Source of the DNA: JABACD01 sp047639675
GTDB taxonomy: Bacteria; Planctomycetota; UBA1135; GCA-002686595
DNA: 64,000 bases
Reading direction: 5' to 3'
Assembly: GCA_047639675.1 (NCBI GenBank)
Contig: JBLIOI010000007.1
Location: 9,284 to 73,283, forward strand
Shown here: positions 8,440 through 16,782 of the stretch, in pieces
How the letters are laid out: each line of letters opens with the position of its first letter
How positions within the stretch are numbered: the first letter of the stretch is position 1
Notes under the pieces: generated by a model
Told to the model about the DNA's origin: nothing
The model's input: the letters and a program-made list of their open reading frames with translations, nothing else
The model's database searches: none
Made by a program: the position numbers and the translations under genes

Positions 8440-9990
8440 CTACTCCCACTCGATAGTGGAGGGCGGCTTGCTACTGATGTCGAGGACCACGCGGTTGATC
8501 CCCGGAACCTGGTTGATGATGCGGCCTGAGATGCGCTGGAGCAGCTCCCGAGGTAGATAACCCCAGTCTGCTGTCATACCATCGGAGGACTCCACGATGC
8601 GCAGGGCGCAGGTGGCCTCGTAGGTGCGACGGTCGCCCATCACCCCCACTGTTTTTACAGGCAGGAGCACGGCGAAGTACTGCCACAGATCCTTGTGCTC
8701 GCCGGCAGCTTCAATCTCGCCGGTGCAGATCGCGTCCGCTTCCTGCAAGAGGGCGACTTTTTCACGCGTGACCTCGCCGAGGATTCTGACCGCCAGGCCC
8801 GGACCGGGAAAGGGTTGGCGCAGGACGATGCGATCCGCCAAGCCGAGGAAGCGGCCGATCACTCGAACCTCATCCTTGAACAGCTCGCGCAAGGGCTCGA
8901 CCAGTTCCATGTCAAGGTCGTCGGGCAGTCCGCCGACGTTGTGGTGACTCTTGATCACAGCCGTGTTGCCGCCGTGAACATTGACGGACTCGATCACATC
9001 GGGATAGAGCGTGCCTTGACCGAGGAAGTTGGAGTTCTTGAATCGCTTGGCTTCTTCACGGAAGACCTCAACGAACTCATTCCCGATTACCTTGCGTTTC
9101 TGTTCGGGATCCGTGACACCGGCGAGGGCATCAAGGAAACGTTTGGATGCATCCACCACGGTCAGGTCCATGCCGAGGTGTTCAGCGAATTCCGACTCGA
9201 CGTCTTCGCGTTCACCTTTGCGCAACAATCCGTTGTCGACGAAGATGCAGTGCAAGCGCTTGCCGATGGCCTTGTTCAGGATCATCGCCGCGACAGAAGA
9301 ATCGACGCCACCGGACAAGCCGAGTATGACTTCGCCGTCTACACCGACAATTTCATGAATGCGTTCGATTTCGCGGTCGACAATTGAACCCGGCTTCCAG
9401 TCGCCCTTTAAGTTGCAGATGCGCATCAGGAAGTTGTCGATCACTTCGCGACCGCGCACTGAGTGCGAAACCTCCGGGTGGAATTGAACACCCCACAGAT
9501 TGCGCTTGGGATCGGCGATGGCGGCCTCCGGACAATCGTCGGACTGCGCCATGGTCACAAAGCCTTCCGGCAAGCGTGTCACGGAGTCGCCATGACTCAT
9601 CCATACCACCGTGTGCCCACCGATCTCAGCGAACAACCCTTCGGAGAGCATCACGCGAATCGAGGTACGGCCGTACTCGCGCGTTTCCGAAGCGACCACT
9701 TCTCCTCCAAGAGTGCGGCACATCCAATGCATGCCATAGCAGATTCCCAGCACGGGCACGTCGAGATCGAGCAACCCCTCTGGAACCACCGGCGCGTCAT
9801 CGTCGTAAACAGAAGAGGGACCACCAGAGAGAATGATTCCTCCCAAGTTCATGCCCGCAGCCGCTTCGAGAGCGTTTTCAGGAATCGTGATCTGACAGAA
9901 AGTGCCAGCCTCGCGCACGCGGCGCGCGATCAATTGCGTGTACTGCGTGCCGAGATCGACAATCAGTACTCCCTGCAAGTCCATACTCAT
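8440..9990 (-). CDS. guaA: GMP synthase (glutamine-hydrolysing)
   Basis: GuaA amidates XMP to GMP using ATP and ammonia from glutamine, the last step of guanine nucleotide synthesis. Residues 1-195 form a class I glutamine amidotransferase with nucleophile Cys84 (LGICYGMHWMC) and His171/Glu173 (QFHPEVSHS). Residues 200-390 form the ATP pyrophosphatase domain with the P-loop SGGVDSS at 226-232. The C-terminal dimerisation domain is complete and ends PSTIEWE, as is usual. The 516-residue length is normal. ATG 9990 overlaps the guaB stop by 4 nt, so it is coupled to guaB; ATG 9984 two codons in is an alternative. Confidence 0.97.
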   Translation of the reverse strand: MSMDLQGVLIVDLGTQYTQLIARRVREAGTFCQITIPENALEAAAGMNLGGIILSGGPSSVYDDDAPVVPEGLLDLDVPVLGICYGMHWMCRTLGGEVVASETREYGRTSIRVMLSEGLFAEIGGHTVVWMSHGDSVTRLPEGFVTMAQSDDCPEAAIADPKRNLWGVQFHPEVSHSVRGREVIDNFLMRICNLKGDWKPGSIVDREIERIHEIVGVDGEVILGLSGGVDSSVAAMILNKAIGKRLHCIFVDNGLLRKGEREDVESEFAEHLGMDLTVVDASKRFLDALAGVTDPEQKRKVIGNEFVEVFREEAKRFKNSNFLGQGTLYPDVIESVNVHGGNTAVIKSHHNVGGLPDDLDMELVEPLRELFKDEVRVIGRFLGLADRIVLRQPFPGPGLAVRILGEVTREKVALLQEADAICTGEIEAAGEHKDLWQYFAVLLPVKTVGVMGDRRTYEATCALRIVESSDGMTADWGYLPRELLQRISGRIINQVPGINRVVLDISSKPPSTIEWE

Positions 9991-11438
9991 TGGTCGTGGA
10001 AGTAGTTGGGGGCTTCCTTGGTGATTGTCACATCATGCGGGTGCGCTTCGCGCATGCCAGCGGCTGTGATACGAATAAATTGGGCGCGTTCCCACAGATC
10101 GGTGAGAGTACGCGACCCGGTGTAACCGAGCCCGGCTTGGATACCGCCGGTCAGTTGGTGAACGAAGCCTGAAAGGGGTCCCTTGGTCGGGACCATGCCT
10201 TCAATGCCTTCCGGTACGAGTTTTTCCGTCTCGGTCACGTGTCCCTGGCGATAGCGCTCCTTCGAGCCCTTTTGCATCGCACCGATCGAGCCCATGCCAC
10301 GTACGCTTTTGAACGAACGACCCTTGTAGAGGATCTTCTCTCCGGGGCTCTCATCGAGTCCGGCAAAGAGACTGCCTAGCATCACACACGAAGCACCGGC
10401 TGCCAGAGCTTTGACTATGTCTCCGGAGAAACGAATGCCGCCGTCAGCGATGACGGGAATGTCGTACTTGCCCTTGAGCGCTTCAACCACGTCAAGTACC
10501 GCAGTCAACTGCGGTACGCCGATGCCAGCAACGATGCGTGTGGTACAGATCGAACCAGGGCCGATGCCGACTTTGACACCGTCGGCGCCAGCTTCGGCAA
10601 GTTCCAAGGCGGCTTCGCCCGTAGCGATGTTTCCCGCGATCACATCGACGTCGAACATCTTCTTCAAGCTGCGAACGGTTTCGATCACGTTACTACTGTG
10701 ACCGTGCGCCGTATCGACAACGAGGACATCAACGCCGGCATCTACGAGTCCGGCTGCGCTTTCGGGATGGTTGACACCAATCGCGGCGCCCACTCGCAAT
10801 CGTCCGCGCGAGTCGGTTGCCGACTGCGGGAACTTGGCGAGCATGTTCAAGTCCTTCATCGTGATCAAACCCTGCAGGCAGTTGTCATCATCAACGATGA
10901 TCAGCTTCTCCACCTTGTGGCGGAAAAGCAGTGTGCGTGCTTGATCTAAGCTGGTGCCCGGGGGCGCCGTAATCAAGTTCTCCGAAGTCATGATGCCGCC
11001 GACTGGAGTCTCGTCATCCATTTCGAATCGGCAATCACGACTGGTCAGAATTCCAACCACGCGATTCTTGTCGACAATTGGCAAGCCCGAGATGTGTTGA
11101 CGCGCCATGATCTCGCGCGCCTCGCCGATCGTCGCGGTCGGCGCCAGCGTCAGCGGATCTAAGATCACACCATTGGCCGAACGCTTGACCTTGTCCACTT
11201 CTGCAATCTGACCTTCGAGGCCAAGATTGCGGTGAATCACGCCGAGGCCGCCTTCACGCGCCAAAGCCACAGCCAGCTCCCATTCCGTCACCGTGTCCAT
11301 AGCGGCGGACACAAGCGGACACTTGAGTTGGACGTTACGCGACACACGCGTTCCCAAGTCGACGTCCGACGGCAGAACGTCGGAGTGGCGAGGCACCAAG
11401 AGGACGTCGTCAAACGTCAGCCCTTCCTTCAGCTCCAT
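9987..11438 (-). CDS. guaB: IMP dehydrogenase
   Basis: GuaB oxidises IMP to XMP with NAD, the committed step to GMP. The 483-residue protein has the split TIM barrel with a pair of CBS domains inserted at about residues 92-205. The catalytic Cys298 lies in GPGSICTTRIVAG, and the monophosphate-binding ADGGIRFSGDI and flap RYRQGHV segments are present. The N-terminal LTFDDVLLVPRHSDVLPSDV is the classic IMPDH start. It precedes guaA in a two-gene operon on the minus strand with a 4-nt overlap, so both steps from IMP to GMP are co-expressed. Confidence 0.97.
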   Translation of the reverse strand: MELKEGLTFDDVLLVPRHSDVLPSDVDLGTRVSRNVQLKCPLVSAAMDTVTEWELAVALAREGGLGVIHRNLGLEGQIAEVDKVKRSANGVILDPLTLAPTATIGEAREIMARQHISGLPIVDKNRVVGILTSRDCRFEMDDETPVGGIMTSENLITAPPGTSLDQARTLLFRHKVEKLIIVDDDNCLQGLITMKDLNMLAKFPQSATDSRGRLRVGAAIGVNHPESAAGLVDAGVDVLVVDTAHGHSSNVIETVRSLKKMFDVDVIAGNIATGEAALELAEAGADGVKVGIGPGSICTTRIVAGIGVPQLTAVLDVVEALKGKYDIPVIADGGIRFSGDIVKALAAGASCVMLGSLFAGLDESPGEKILYKGRSFKSVRGMGSIGAMQKGSKERYRQGHVTETEKLVPEGIEGMVPTKGPLSGFVHQLTGGIQAGLGYTGSRTLTDLWERAQFIRITAAGMREAHPHDVTITKEAPNYFHDQ

Positions 11439-11781
11439 GCGATCACAAGTCTCTCAGGGTGAACCCGAGGTATTCGAAGAGTGGGGTGGAAAAGGCCGAT
11501 CGTAGCGACTTCGGGCCCCACCTTCCACGTTCGTGCCCCGCTTCCGCGCCGCTGAGCGATTAAATTAAGAGGGGCCAACCCCGCCACCGAAGTGATGAGA
11601 TGGGCCCCAAGAAGGAGGAGATGGCTTATTTGTCGGATGGGAAGCCCCTGAGCCTGAGCATTCGTTTTGGAAAGTTCGTGTCACTTTCCTCCGAATACGG
11701 TGCAGCATGGCCTTCCCATACCCGAAATGGTGCATATCGGGGCTTTGGAGTCCCATGTGTGACCCCTAGGATTACCCCCCC
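11439..11781. other. Intergenic region between diverging guaB and the fusion gene
   Basis: This 343-bp gap must hold the promoters of both flanking genes. I see no clear -35/-10 pair, RNA gene or riboswitch. An A/T-rich patch (GATTAAATTAAGAG near 11558-11571) is followed by a G/C-rich segment; small open frames here look like chance. Confidence 0.4.
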
Positions 11782-14019
11782 ATGAAGATCGAGACCCAGG
11801 CGACGAAAGCCGCCAGCTCTAGTGAGAGCCCCCTGACAAACGCCGTGAGCAGCACCCCCCAGCCAGAATCGCCTGCATTCGAGCTCATCTCGAAAAAGCC
11901 CACCCGCGTCGCCCTCGTGGGCGCCGGCTTCATCGCAGACTTTCACCTGGAGATCCTGACCAAGATGCAGGAGGTCGAAGTCGTCGCGGTTTGTGACCCT
12001 GTCTTGGGAAGGGCGCGCAGCCTGGCGGACAAATGGTCGGTGCCAGTGGCTGTCGCCAGCATTGCTGAGCTCGCGGAACATGGCATTCAAATTGCACATC
12101 TCCTAACTCCGCCGGACCTGCACATGCGTTTGGCCAAGGAGGTCTTGGAGTTAGGTATTGGGCTTTACGTGGAGAAGCCCCTGGTACTTTCAGCAAGCGA
12201 TGCACGTGAGTTGGTGGAGCTAGCCGCGAAACGCAAGCTACCGCTCGGTGTGAACCACAACCATGTCTTTCAACCGGCCTTCGTACGTTTGATGGAGAAG
12301 GTCAATGCGGGCGAGATCGGTGCGGTGGAACACGTGCAAGTCACTTGGAGTGTTCCGCTCATGCAACTCGACGCGGAACAGTACTCACACTGGATGTTCC
12401 GCTCGCCGCGCAACATCATGTTTGAACAAGGCCCCCACCCGCTTAGCCAAGTTCATCGTTTGGTCGGTGCCGTGCAGGATTGTCACACAGAGATATTGAG
12501 CTCGCGGGAATTGCTCCCCGGTCAAACATTCGTCGACAGGTGGCTCGTTTCTGCTCGCGGGGAACGCGCTACCGCAGAAATCTACTTGGCCTTTGGTCAA
12601 GGATTCACGCGCAACACAATACAGGTAATCGGCAGCGATGGAACGCTGGAAGCCGACTTCACTCACGACACACTCGCCGGCGAACGCAAGACGCTTTGGC
12701 TTGAGTTTTGGAACTCGTTCCTGGCGGCCTGGCGCCGCGGAAAGATGTACAAGAAGGACGCACGCCGTGTGCTCAAGAACTATCTCTCAGCGACATTAGG
12801 ATTAGCAGAACGCAAGGATGCTTTCTTTGCTGGCATGCGCTCCTCGATAGGGTCCTTTCATCAGAGCCTGCGGGCCGGGACTGCCTTACCCGTAGACGGC
12901 GCGCAAGCGGCTGAAGTCCTGGATTGGTGCGATGCCGTAGCCAAGGAAGTCAAAGATGTGGAAGCGCCGAATTCGGAGCTCTCGGCGGAAAGTGCGCGCC
13001 CTGGCGAAGTCGTAGTCCTCGGCGGGACGGGATTCATAGGCAAGCGCGTCGTTCGTGGCTTGCTCGATGCGGGCGTGCCGGTCACATGCGTTGTGCGCCG
13101 TACGCATTCTTTGCCCGAAATAGTCGAGGAGGGCGCACGCGATGGTCGCATTCGCTTGTTACGCGGCAGCCTCGAAAAAGCCGAAGACCTCGAAGCCCTA
13201 TTTGATGGCGCCCACGCCGTTGTGCACCTGGCCACGGGTAGCGGCGACACCTGGGATGACGTCGAGAGAGTCATGGTCCAAGGCTCAGTAAAAGTTGCCG
13301 AAGCCTGCTTGCGCAAGGACATCAAACGCTTCGTCTACATCTCCTCGGTTGCCTCACTCTACACCGGCGACGAAGGCGCTTCGCCCCTGGCGGATGCGCC
13401 CAGCACGGATCCTGAAGCCGCAACGCGTTCAGTTTACTCACGCGGCAAGGCGGCGACGGAAGACGCGCTCTTCGAACTCGCCAAGGAACATCAGTTGCCC
13501 TTGATCGTGTTACGACCCGGCATAGTCGTTGGGGACGGAACTCCAATGCAACACTCGGGCTATGGACTTTGGGCCCGCGACAACCACTGCGTGGGTTGGG
13601 GACTCGGCGAACATCCCTTACCGCTAGTTTGGGTTCAAGATGTGGCCGACGCGATCGTCTCTGCAACACTGCACAAGGAAAACAATTTGCACGGCAAGGC
13701 CTTAAACCTGTGCTCCAAGGTTCAGCTCAACGCACGCGAGGTTGTTGAAGAACTGCGCCATGTCACGGGCCGCGACTTGCACTTCCATGCGCGCGCACTG
13801 CCCCGCAGTCAGGCGATGGAAATCGGTAAGTACTTCGTCAAGCTGGCCGGAGGCCGCGCTGGACTGGAGTGGCCGGACTACCGCGACTTGCGTGCACGAG
13901 GTCTTTTCACGGTCTTCGAGAGCAACCTCGCTCGCGAAGTGCTCGGCTGGACCCCCGTCGAAGATCGTGAAGAGTTCCTCGACAAGACGGTTCGCATCTA
14001 CGGCAAGAAAGCTCAGTGA
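11782..14019 (+). CDS. Fusion of Gfo/Idh/MocA oxidoreductase and NAD-dependent epimerase
   Basis: This 745-residue chain joins two sugar-type dehydrogenases. Residues about 40-390 are a Gfo/Idh/MocA oxidoreductase: Rossmann motif VALVGAGFIADFH at 43-55, the family EKP motif in YVEKPLVLS and a substrate-domain EQGPHPLSQVH segment. Residues about 405-745 are an extended SDR/epimerase: VVVLGGTGFIGKRVV near 410, and the Tyr-x-x-x-Lys pair in VYSRGKAATE near 551-556. The first 40 residues are a Ser/Thr/Pro-rich extension. Both domains are usually separate proteins in nucleotide-sugar or surface-polysaccharide pathways; together they suggest two linked oxidation/reduction steps on one sugar. The stop overlaps the next start by 4 nt. 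Confidence 0.9.
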   Translation: MKIETQATKAASSSESPLTNAVSSTPQPESPAFELISKKPTRVALVGAGFIADFHLEILTKMQEVEVVAVCDPVLGRARSLADKWSVPVAVASIAELAEHGIQIAHLLTPPDLHMRLAKEVLELGIGLYVEKPLVLSASDARELVELAAKRKLPLGVNHNHVFQPAFVRLMEKVNAGEIGAVEHVQVTWSVPLMQLDAEQYSHWMFRSPRNIMFEQGPHPLSQVHRLVGAVQDCHTEILSSRELLPGQTFVDRWLVSARGERATAEIYLAFGQGFTRNTIQVIGSDGTLEADFTHDTLAGERKTLWLEFWNSFLAAWRRGKMYKKDARRVLKNYLSATLGLAERKDAFFAGMRSSIGSFHQSLRAGTALPVDGAQAAEVLDWCDAVAKEVKDVEAPNSELSAESARPGEVVVLGGTGFIGKRVVRGLLDAGVPVTCVVRRTHSLPEIVEEGARDGRIRLLRGSLEKAEDLEALFDGAHAVVHLATGSGDTWDDVERVMVQGSVKVAEACLRKDIKRFVYISSVASLYTGDEGASPLADAPSTDPEAATRSVYSRGKAATEDALFELAKEHQLPLIVLRPGIVVGDGTPMQHSGYGLWARDNHCVGWGLGEHPLPLVWVQDVADAIVSATLHKENNLHGKALNLCSKVQLNAREVVEELRHVTGRDLHFHARALPRSQAMEIGKYFVKLAGGRAGLEWPDYRDLRARGLFTVFESNLAREVLGWTPVEDREEFLDKTVRIYGKKAQ

Positions 14020-15155
14020 AGAAGGCGGCGGGCACCCCCCACCTGCTGCACGTTTTTTCAACCTTCGTGCCCGCCGGTCCGGAGATGCGTACAGTGCGCA
14101 TGATCAATGCCCTTGGCGAGAGCTATCGGCACTCCATCTTGGCGATCGATGACCGTACGGATGCGCAAACAGAATTTGATGCGACTGCCCCCGTACGAAT
14201 CCTGCCGGGTCTGCCGCGTGCGGGCACGGCGAGCACGGTTAGCGCCCTGCGCAGATTGATTCGAAGGGAGCAGCCCGACCTGCTGCTTTCCTACAACTGG
14301 GGCGCCTTTGACAGCGTATTCGCTTCGCGCAGTTTGTACCGGGGGAATCGTCACTTGCATCATGAGGACGGTTTCAACGCGGACGAAGCGGACAGCTTCA
14401 AGTCTCGCCGAGTTTGGACAAGGCGGCTTTTGCTGCCAGGCGTCGCGCGCACCGTCGTCCCCTCAGAAGTGCTGATGGGCGTCGCAACCAAGACTTGGAA
14501 ACTGAAGCCCAAACACATTCAGCTCATTCCAAACGGTATCGACCTCGACAGCTTCACTGAACGCGATGGAAACCCAGCCTTGCGCGCTGAACTAGGCATC
14601 TCACCGGAAACGCCAGTGATCGGTTTCGTCGGACACTTACGACCGGTCAAGAATACGCAGAGATTGCTGCGCGCTTTCGCAGCGGTTCGCTGCGATCCTA
14701 TGCCAGAGCTCGTCATGCTAGGCGAAGGTGAGGAGCGCGAGGCAATAGCGAAGGCCGCGATCGCTCTGAACATCCAAGATCGTCTACACCTCGTCGGTCA
14801 CAAGTCCGACACCGCCCCTTGGTATCGTTTGATGGATCTATTCGCGATCAGTTCGGACAGCGAGCAGATGCCCGTCGCGCTCCTGGAGGCGATGGCGACT
14901 TCCTTGCCGGTCGTATCCACGGGAGTCGGTGACGTGGCTCATATGCTCTGCGCAGACCAAGCTCCATTCGTCAGCGCCGGAGCACCTTCCTCTTGGGAGT
15001 CTCAACTCACCAGTGGCTTCGAGAAAATGATCGCTTCGGTAGCCCAGCGGCAGACTCTTGGAAAAGCCAATCGCGAGCGAGTCGAAGAGCACTACTCCTT
15101 CGATAGCATGCTGGAAAGCTACCGCACGCTCTACGATTCGATTCTCGGTAACTAA
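14016..15155 (+). CDS. Glycosyltransferase family 4 protein
   Basis: A 379-residue GT-B enzyme likely to transfer a sugar from a nucleotide donor to a surface polymer or lipid. The N-terminal acceptor domain begins HLLHVFSTFVPAGPEMRT. The C-terminal donor domain shows the GT4 pattern: IPNGIDLDSFTER near residue 170, VIGFVGHLRPVKNTQRLL near 203, and the E-x7-E type segment SSDSEQMPVALLEAMATSLPVV near 285. The start is GTG at 14016, overlapping the TGA of the fusion gene, so it is translationally coupled. It shares the cluster with the fusion oxidoreductase and a NUDIX enzyme. Confidence 0.9.
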   Translation: MKKAAGTPHLLHVFSTFVPAGPEMRTVRMINALGESYRHSILAIDDRTDAQTEFDATAPVRILPGLPRAGTASTVSALRRLIRREQPDLLLSYNWGAFDSVFASRSLYRGNRHLHHEDGFNADEADSFKSRRVWTRRLLLPGVARTVVPSEVLMGVATKTWKLKPKHIQLIPNGIDLDSFTERDGNPALRAELGISPETPVIGFVGHLRPVKNTQRLLRAFAAVRCDPMPELVMLGEGEEREAIAKAAIALNIQDRLHLVGHKSDTAPWYRLMDLFAISSDSEQMPVALLEAMATSLPVVSTGVGDVAHMLCADQAPFVSAGAPSSWESQLTSGFEKMIASVAQRQTLGKANRERVEEHYSFDSMLESYRTLYDSILGN

Positions 15156-15163
15156 TCTCCCCC

Positions 15164-15742
15164 ATGGCCGACATCCCCGCTAACCCGCCCCCCTTTCCGC
15201 CCTTCGAGGTAGCCGAATCCAAGCGGGTGTACGACTCACACTGGTGCGCTTTACGCCGCGACCAAGTCGTCTTGCCCAACGGCAAGCTCCAGGAGTACCA
15301 CGTCTTCGAAGTTCCGAACGCGGTAGTCGTCGTACCTGTGCGCAAGGACGGTTCGATCATCATGCTCGGCCAATACCGCTATCCTCACGGTAATACACAC
15401 TGGGAGATTCCCGCTGGCCGCATCGATGCAGGGGAAGAGCCCATCGCCGCCGCTGAGCGTGAATTGCGCGAAGAGACCGGGCATCGCGCCGGCCGCCTAT
15501 TGCCCTTGCCCGGCTTCTACCCGACGAATGGTATCAGTGCGCATTACGCCCATGCTTACGTCGCACTCGACTGCGAAGCAGTAGGCGAACTGGAACTCGA
15601 TGAGTCCGAACAGATCTTCGTCAAGATTTTCGAGCGCACCGAAGTCGAAGCTCTACTCGACGCGGGCCGCCTGGCGGACGCCTTCACTGCGCTTCCGTTG
15701 ATGTACTACTTGCGCGGCGTGCACGAAGGCCCGCTGCGTTAG
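15164..15742 (+). CDS. NUDIX hydrolase, ADP-ribose pyrophosphatase type
   Basis: A 192-residue NUDIX protein. The full box G-x5-E-x7-R-E-x2-E-E-x-G is visible near residues 85-107 (GRIDAGEEPIAAAERELREETG), which binds the catalytic metals. The surrounding layout, with VVVVPVRKDGSIIMLGQYRYPHG before the box and LPLPGFYPTNGISAHYAHAYVA after it, matches ADP-ribose/ADP-sugar pyrophosphatases. It would cleave ADP-ribose or an ADP-sugar to AMP and a sugar phosphate, which fits the nucleotide-sugar context. It starts 8 bp after the glycosyltransferase stop and is probably the last gene of that operon. The exact substrate cannot be told. Confidence 0.9.
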   Translation: MADIPANPPPFPPFEVAESKRVYDSHWCALRRDQVVLPNGKLQEYHVFEVPNAVVVVPVRKDGSIIMLGQYRYPHGNTHWEIPAGRIDAGEEPIAAAERELREETGHRAGRLLPLPGFYPTNGISAHYAHAYVALDCEAVGELELDESEQIFVKIFERTEVEALLDAGRLADAFTALPLMYYLRGVHEGPLR

Positions 15743-15761
15743 CGCGGCAAGGCTCGATGAG

Positions 15762-16766
15762 TTAGCGCGACAGGGCCCGTAAGAAACTGACTAGATTCGC
15801 AGCATCTGCTTCCGACAGCGTGAAGGGCTTCAGCTTGTCCGACAACTGCGCATTTGCCACCCCGCCCGTACGATAGTACTCGACGACCTCTTCCAAAGTC
15901 GCTTGACTGCCATCGTGCATGTACGGCGCCGTCTTCGTCAACATTCGCAGTCCTGGCGTGCGGAACTTTCCGTGATCGCCTGCTTCGCCGGTGATCGCGC
16001 CACGACCTTCTTCAGCGACTTCATCAAGGACACCGATACCCGTATTGTGGAAGTCCTCATCACTGAAGTTCGGGCCCTTGTGACAACGCCAGCATCCTCC
16101 GCGTCCTTGGAACAACCAAAGTCCCGAACGCTCTTGCGCTGTCAGGGCCTTGAACTCCCCCGCCTCAAAGCGGTCGACCGGAGAATTCCCCACGGACAGG
16201 GCGCGCACGAAAGCCGCTAATGCGCTCGCCAAGTTCTCTGCGGTCGGCGCGCTGCCGAAGGCGCCCTCGAATTCGTTCGTGTAGACCTCGTCTGCAGCAA
16301 GTTGCTCGATCGCGGGCTCCACACCGAGTCCCATTTCGCTCGGGTTCTCGATCGGCATGAGCACCTGATCCTCGAGTCTCGCCGCACGCCCATCCCAAAG
16401 CACATGGGTACTGAGGCTCTTGTTGAGCAAGCTGGGTGAATTGCGCAACGTGGGCTGGCCATTGATTCCGAGGGAATAGCGGCGGTTGTCGGCAAAAGCG
16501 AACTCAGGTCGGTGGCAGCTTGCGCAGGCAACAGTTCCACCCTTCGATAATTTTGGATCGAAGAATAAGCGTCGCCCAAGGGCAACTTGCTTATCCGTTG
16601 CCGTCCAACCAGCGGCCAGCCCCTCAACACCGAGCAACTCCACACGTTCAAGTGGACGCGGCAGTCCGTCCACGGGAACACCCAAACCTGAGGCGCCATC
16701 ATCCCTCGCCACAGCAAGTGCGGCGAGGGTGAATAGCGCACCCAAGGCGGCCCCGAAAGGAGTCAA
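15762..16766 (-). CDS. Di-haem cytochrome c peroxidase (MauG/CcpA family)
   Basis: This 334-residue exported protein has two c-type haem sites: CASCH in GTVACASCHRPEFAFADNR and CWRCH in GRGGCWRCHKGPNFSDEDFHN. The family reduces hydrogen peroxide to water with electrons from cytochrome c or performs related long-range oxidations. I place the start at TTG 16766: it opens a signal peptide (LTPFGAALGALFTLAALAVA), has a CGGAG ribosome site at a good distance and begins 16 bp after the upstream gene's stop. The longer open frame to 16871 would overlap that gene and hides the signal peptide. It is downstream of, and probably co-transcribed with, the UGA-containing thioredoxin gene. Confidence 0.88.
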   Translation of the reverse strand: MTPFGAALGALFTLAALAVARDDGASGLGVPVDGLPRPLERVELLGVEGLAAGWTATDKQVALGRRLFFDPKLSKGGTVACASCHRPEFAFADNRRYSLGINGQPTLRNSPSLLNKSLSTHVLWDGRAARLEDQVLMPIENPSEMGLGVEPAIEQLAADEVYTNEFEGAFGSAPTAENLASALAAFVRALSVGNSPVDRFEAGEFKALTAQERSGLWLFQGRGGCWRCHKGPNFSDEDFHNTGIGVLDEVAEEGRGAITGEAGDHGKFRTPGLRMLTKTAPYMHDGSQATLEEVVEYYRTGGVANAQLSDKLKPFTLSEADAANLVSFLRALSR

Positions 16767-16782
16767 AGAGTGACTCCGCTGA

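Noticed and set aside
11626..12099. Minus-strand 157-codon frame over the fusion gene
   Set aside because: It overlaps the strongly conserved Rossmann domain of the plus-strand gene and has no recognisable domain.
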